Below the pieces are notes generated by a model. That model was not told the origin of the DNA and did no database searches. It saw nothing but the letters and a program-made list of their open reading frames with translations. Positions 61,888 to 64,000 of a stretch of 64,000 nt of DNA are shown here, piece by piece. The position numbers and the translations under genes are program-made. The DNA lies in NCBI RefSeq assembly GCF_900105115.1, contig NZ_FNRV01000001.1, forward strand, positions 4,820,501-4,884,500, given 5' to 3'. Position 1 is the stretch's first letter, and every line of letters begins with the position of its first letter. The stretch is from Pseudomonas mohnii. Lineage in GTDB: Bacteria; Pseudomonadota; Gammaproteobacteria; Pseudomonadales; Pseudomonadaceae.

Positions 61888-63348
61888 TCAGAAATACTTC
61901 ATCTTCGGCGCTTCTTCCTTCAACGGCTCGTTCTTCGCCGTCTGTTCGTTCCAGCCACCACCCAGTGCCTTGTACAGATTGACCTGGCTGACCAGTTGCG
62001 CCAGACGATCGGTGACCAGCGCTTGTTGGGCGCTGAACAGCTGACGCTGGGCATCGAGGAAGGTCAGGTTGCTGTCGACACCGATGCGGTAGCGGCGCTC
62101 GGCCAGGCGGTAGTAGTCCTGGTTGGCACTGACGAAGTCTTGCTGTGCCTGCAACTGCTGAACATAGGTCTGGCGGGCGGCCAGGCCATCGGCGACTTCC
62201 TGGAAGGCCGTTTGAATGGACTTCTCGTAGTTCGCCACACCGATGTCTTTCTGGATCTTCGAGTAGTCCAGGCTGGCGCGCAGGCTGCCGGCGTTGAAGA
62301 TCGGCAGGTTGATCTGCGGCTGGAACAGCCAGGTGCCCGAACCGCCCTTGAACAGACCGGACAGGTCCGGGCTCAGGGTCCCGGCGTTGGCCGTCAGGCT
62401 GATGCTCGGGAAGAACGCGGCCCGTGCGGCGCCGATGTTGGCGTTGGCGGCCTTGAGGTTGTATTCGGCCTGAAGGATGTCCGGACGACGTTGCAGCAAG
62501 TCCGACGGCAGGCCCGGCGGTACGTCGGCCAGCAGCTTTTCGGACAACGGTCTGGCGGCGGGCAGGTTGGCCGGGATACCGGTGCCAAGCAGCAGCACCA
62601 GGCTGTTTTCATCCTGGGCGACCTGGCGGGTGTACTTGGCCAATTGCGCACGGGCGTTTTCCACCGAGGTGCGTGACTGCGCCAGGTCCAGGGCCGAAGC
62701 GACCCCCACTTCGTTGCTGCGCGCGGTGAGCTTGTAGCTCTCCTCAAACGCGCCGAGGGTGTCCTGGGTGACCTTCAGCAGTTCCTTGTCGGCCTGCCAG
62801 GTCAGGTAGGCGTTGGCCACGCTGGCCACCAGGCTGATCTGGGTGCTGCGGCGGCCTTCTTCGGTGGCGAAGTATCTCTGCAAGGCTTCTTCGCTCAGGC
62901 TGCGCACCCGACCGAACAGGTCGAGCTCATACGCGCTGATACCGACCGTTGCCGAGTAGGAGCTGTTGATGCCCGCCTGACCGGTTTGTGAGGAGTCGGC
63001 CGGAACGCGTTGGCGGCTGCCGCTGCCATTGGCTGAAACGGCCGGGAACAGGTCGGCGCGCTGGATGCGGTATTGAGCCGCGAAGGCGTCGATGTTCAGG
63101 GCCGCGACACGCAGGTCTCGGTTGTTTTCCAGGGCGACCTGGATCAACTGCTGCAGCGCCGGATCGTGGAAAAACTGCTTCCAGCCTTGTTCCGCGGCGG
63201 CCTGGGCAGGCGCCTGGGCTGGCGAATACGCCGGCCCCTGCGGGTATTGATCCGCCACTGGCGCTTGCGGCTGCTGATAATCAGGTATCAGCGAGCAGCC
63301 ACCCAGTACGAAGGCGGCGACTGCCAGGGAGAGTAGCGACTTGCTCAT
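61888..63348 (-). CDS. RND efflux outer-membrane factor (OprM/TtgC/EmhC type)
   Basis: A 486-residue outer-membrane channel lipoprotein. Lipobox LGGC (Cys 18), then two TolC-type repeats: [53 protein letters not shown] and the second half [34 protein letters not shown]. It works with the RND pump encoded immediately upstream, exporting antibiotics, solvents and aromatic compounds. The ATG overlaps the pump gene's stop by one base (TAATG). TtgABC, EmhABC and MexAB-OprM are possible names. Confidence 0.93.
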   Translation of the reverse strand: MSKSLLSLAVAAFVLGGCSLIPDYQQPQAPVADQYPQGPAYSPAQAPAQAAAEQGWKQFFHDPALQQLIQVALENNRDLRVAALNIDAFAAQYRIQRADLFPAVSANGSGSRQRVPADSSQTGQAGINSSYSATVGISAYELDLFGRVRSLSEEALQRYFATEEGRRSTQISLVASVANAYLTWQADKELLKVTQDTLGAFEESYKLTARSNEVGVASALDLAQSRTSVENARAQLAKYTRQVAQDENSLVLLLGTGIPANLPAARPLSEKLLADVPPGLPSDLLQRRPDILQAEYNLKAANANIGAARAAFFPSISLTANAGTLSPDLSGLFKGGSGTWLFQPQINLPIFNAGSLRASLDYSKIQKDIGVANYEKSIQTAFQEVADGLAARQTYVQQLQAQQDFVSANQDYYRLAERRYRIGVDSNLTFLDAQRQLFSAQQALVTDRLAQLVSQVNLYKALGGGWNEQTAKNEPLKEEAPKMKYF

Positions 63349-64000
63349 TAGCCAGCCTCTTTAGGAGTTTCAGTGGCGTCGTCCTGGTCGGCGTTTTTAC
63401 GCTGGCCTATGGACGACACGGTGACGAAGAACAGTGGGACCCAGAAGATCGCCAGCACAGTGGCCGTGATCATACCGCCAATCACCCCGGTACCGATTGC
63501 ATGCTGGCTACCGGAACCCGCACCCGTGGAAATAGCCAGTGGTACCACACCGAGAACGAAGGCGAGCGAGGTCATGATGATCGGTCGCAGACGCATGCGG
63601 CAGGCTTCGATCGCCGCATCGCGCAGGCTGCGTCCCTGTTCGTGGAGTTCCTTGGCGAATTCGACGATCAGAATGGCGTTTTTCGCCGCCAGACCGATGG
63701 TCGTCAGCAGACCCACCTGGAAGTACACGTCGTTGGACAGACCGCGCAGGCTGGTGGCCATCAGCGCACCGATGATCCCCAGCGGCACCACCAACATCAC
63801 CGCGATCGGAATCGACCAGCTTTCATACAACGCGGCCAGACACAGGAACACCATCAGCAGCGACAACGCGTACAGCGCTGGCGCTTGCGAACCGGACAAA
63901 CGTTCCTCGTAGGACAGGCCGGTCCAGGAGATACCGACACCCGCCGGTAGTTTCTGGGCTATGGCTTCGACTTCGGCCATGGCTTCACCGGTGGAATAAC
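63348..64000 (-). CDS. RND multidrug efflux pump, C-terminal part (cut by window end)
   Basis: The final 217 residues of an RND inner-membrane transporter (AcrB/MexB/TtgB family). The reading frame stays open to position 64000. [39 protein letters not shown] and [23 protein letters not shown] are characteristic of MexB-type pumps, as is [19 protein letters not shown] in the last helices. The first 800 or so residues and any adaptor gene lie outside the window. Confidence 0.94.
   Translation of the reverse strand, partial: YSTGEAMAEVEAIAQKLPAGVGISWTGLSYEERLSGSQAPALYALSLLMVFLCLAALYESWSIPIAVMLVVPLGIIGALMATSLRGLSNDVYFQVGLLTTIGLAAKNAILIVEFAKELHEQGRSLRDAAIEACRMRLRPIIMTSLAFVLGVVPLAISTGAGSGSQHAIGTGVIGGMITATVLAIFWVPLFFVTVSSIGQRKNADQDDATETPKEAG

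Noticed and set aside
1..64000. CRISPR arrays, tRNA or rRNA genes, insertion sequences and prophage genes
   Set aside because: No regularly spaced direct repeats, cloverleaf-like tails, transposase or phage structural motifs were found on either strand by reading.

Overview
The window reads as chromosome of a fluorescent-group Pseudomonas. The GC content is high and the codons are GC-rich at the third position. Gene order matches, from memory, three blocks of the P. aeruginosa PAO1 map: quiP to braC (about PA1032-PA1076), the nbdA/rapA/ccoM-phrS block (about PA3305-PA3311), and a pca cluster. REP-type palindromes characteristic of this group lie between many genes. I see no rRNA, tRNA, CRISPR array, insertion sequence or prophage, so this is core chromosome rather than an island.

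Layout. 1-1.6 kb: dcd and two unknown small genes. 1.7-5.9 kb: an aot-type basic amino acid ABC transport operon (binding protein, two permeases, a desuccinylase-like gene, ATPase) with an intrinsic attenuator after the binding protein. 6.2-23.7 kb: quiP acylase, an isochorismatase-like gene, SEC-C proteins, three OmpA-family lipoproteins, a collagen-like protein, a CopD-like membrane protein, dinG, a GH50-like secreted glycosidase, an EstB-type serine hydrolase, pdxH and a glycine-zipper lipoprotein. 23.8-30.4 kb: nhaA, a PLP enzyme, a flavoprotein, a lipoprotein, and an SDR/LysR divergent pair. 30.6-35.6 kb: the branched-chain amino acid transporter braCDEFG. 36.0-39.9 kb: a DUF2288-type gene, a chromosomal tubulin/FtsZ-like GTPase and a beta-hydroxyacid dehydrogenase. 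39.8-49.5 kb: an MHYT-GGDEF-EAL protein, an MFS carrier, rapA, two small genes, the ANR-controlled PhrS-like RNA that also encodes the small cbb3 oxidase subunit CcoM, and a Pit phosphate transporter. 50.7-61.4 kb: the protocatechuate branch of the beta-ketoadipate pathway (pcaR, pcaK, pcaF, pcaH, pcaG, pcaT, pcaB, pcaD, pcaC, an OprD porin) with repeated PcaR-like operators. 61.9-64.0 kb: the 3' part of an RND multidrug efflux operon, cut by the window end.

Most interesting items. First, a stand-alone 734-residue tubulin/FtsZ-superfamily protein (36557-38761) keeps recognisable nucleotide loops and a T7 loop, but its neighbours do not explain it. Second, the PhrS/CcoM dual-function locus has a perfect ANR box and a 38-codon gene. 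Third, the pca cluster lacks pcaIJ and shows what looks like the 3' stump of a CoA-transferase gene fused by TAATG to pcaF. Fourth, an OmpA lipoprotein carries three W-rich WPFG repeats and a histone-like Ala/Lys/Pro tail. Assignments come from reading translated sequences and remembered family motifs; no database search was run.
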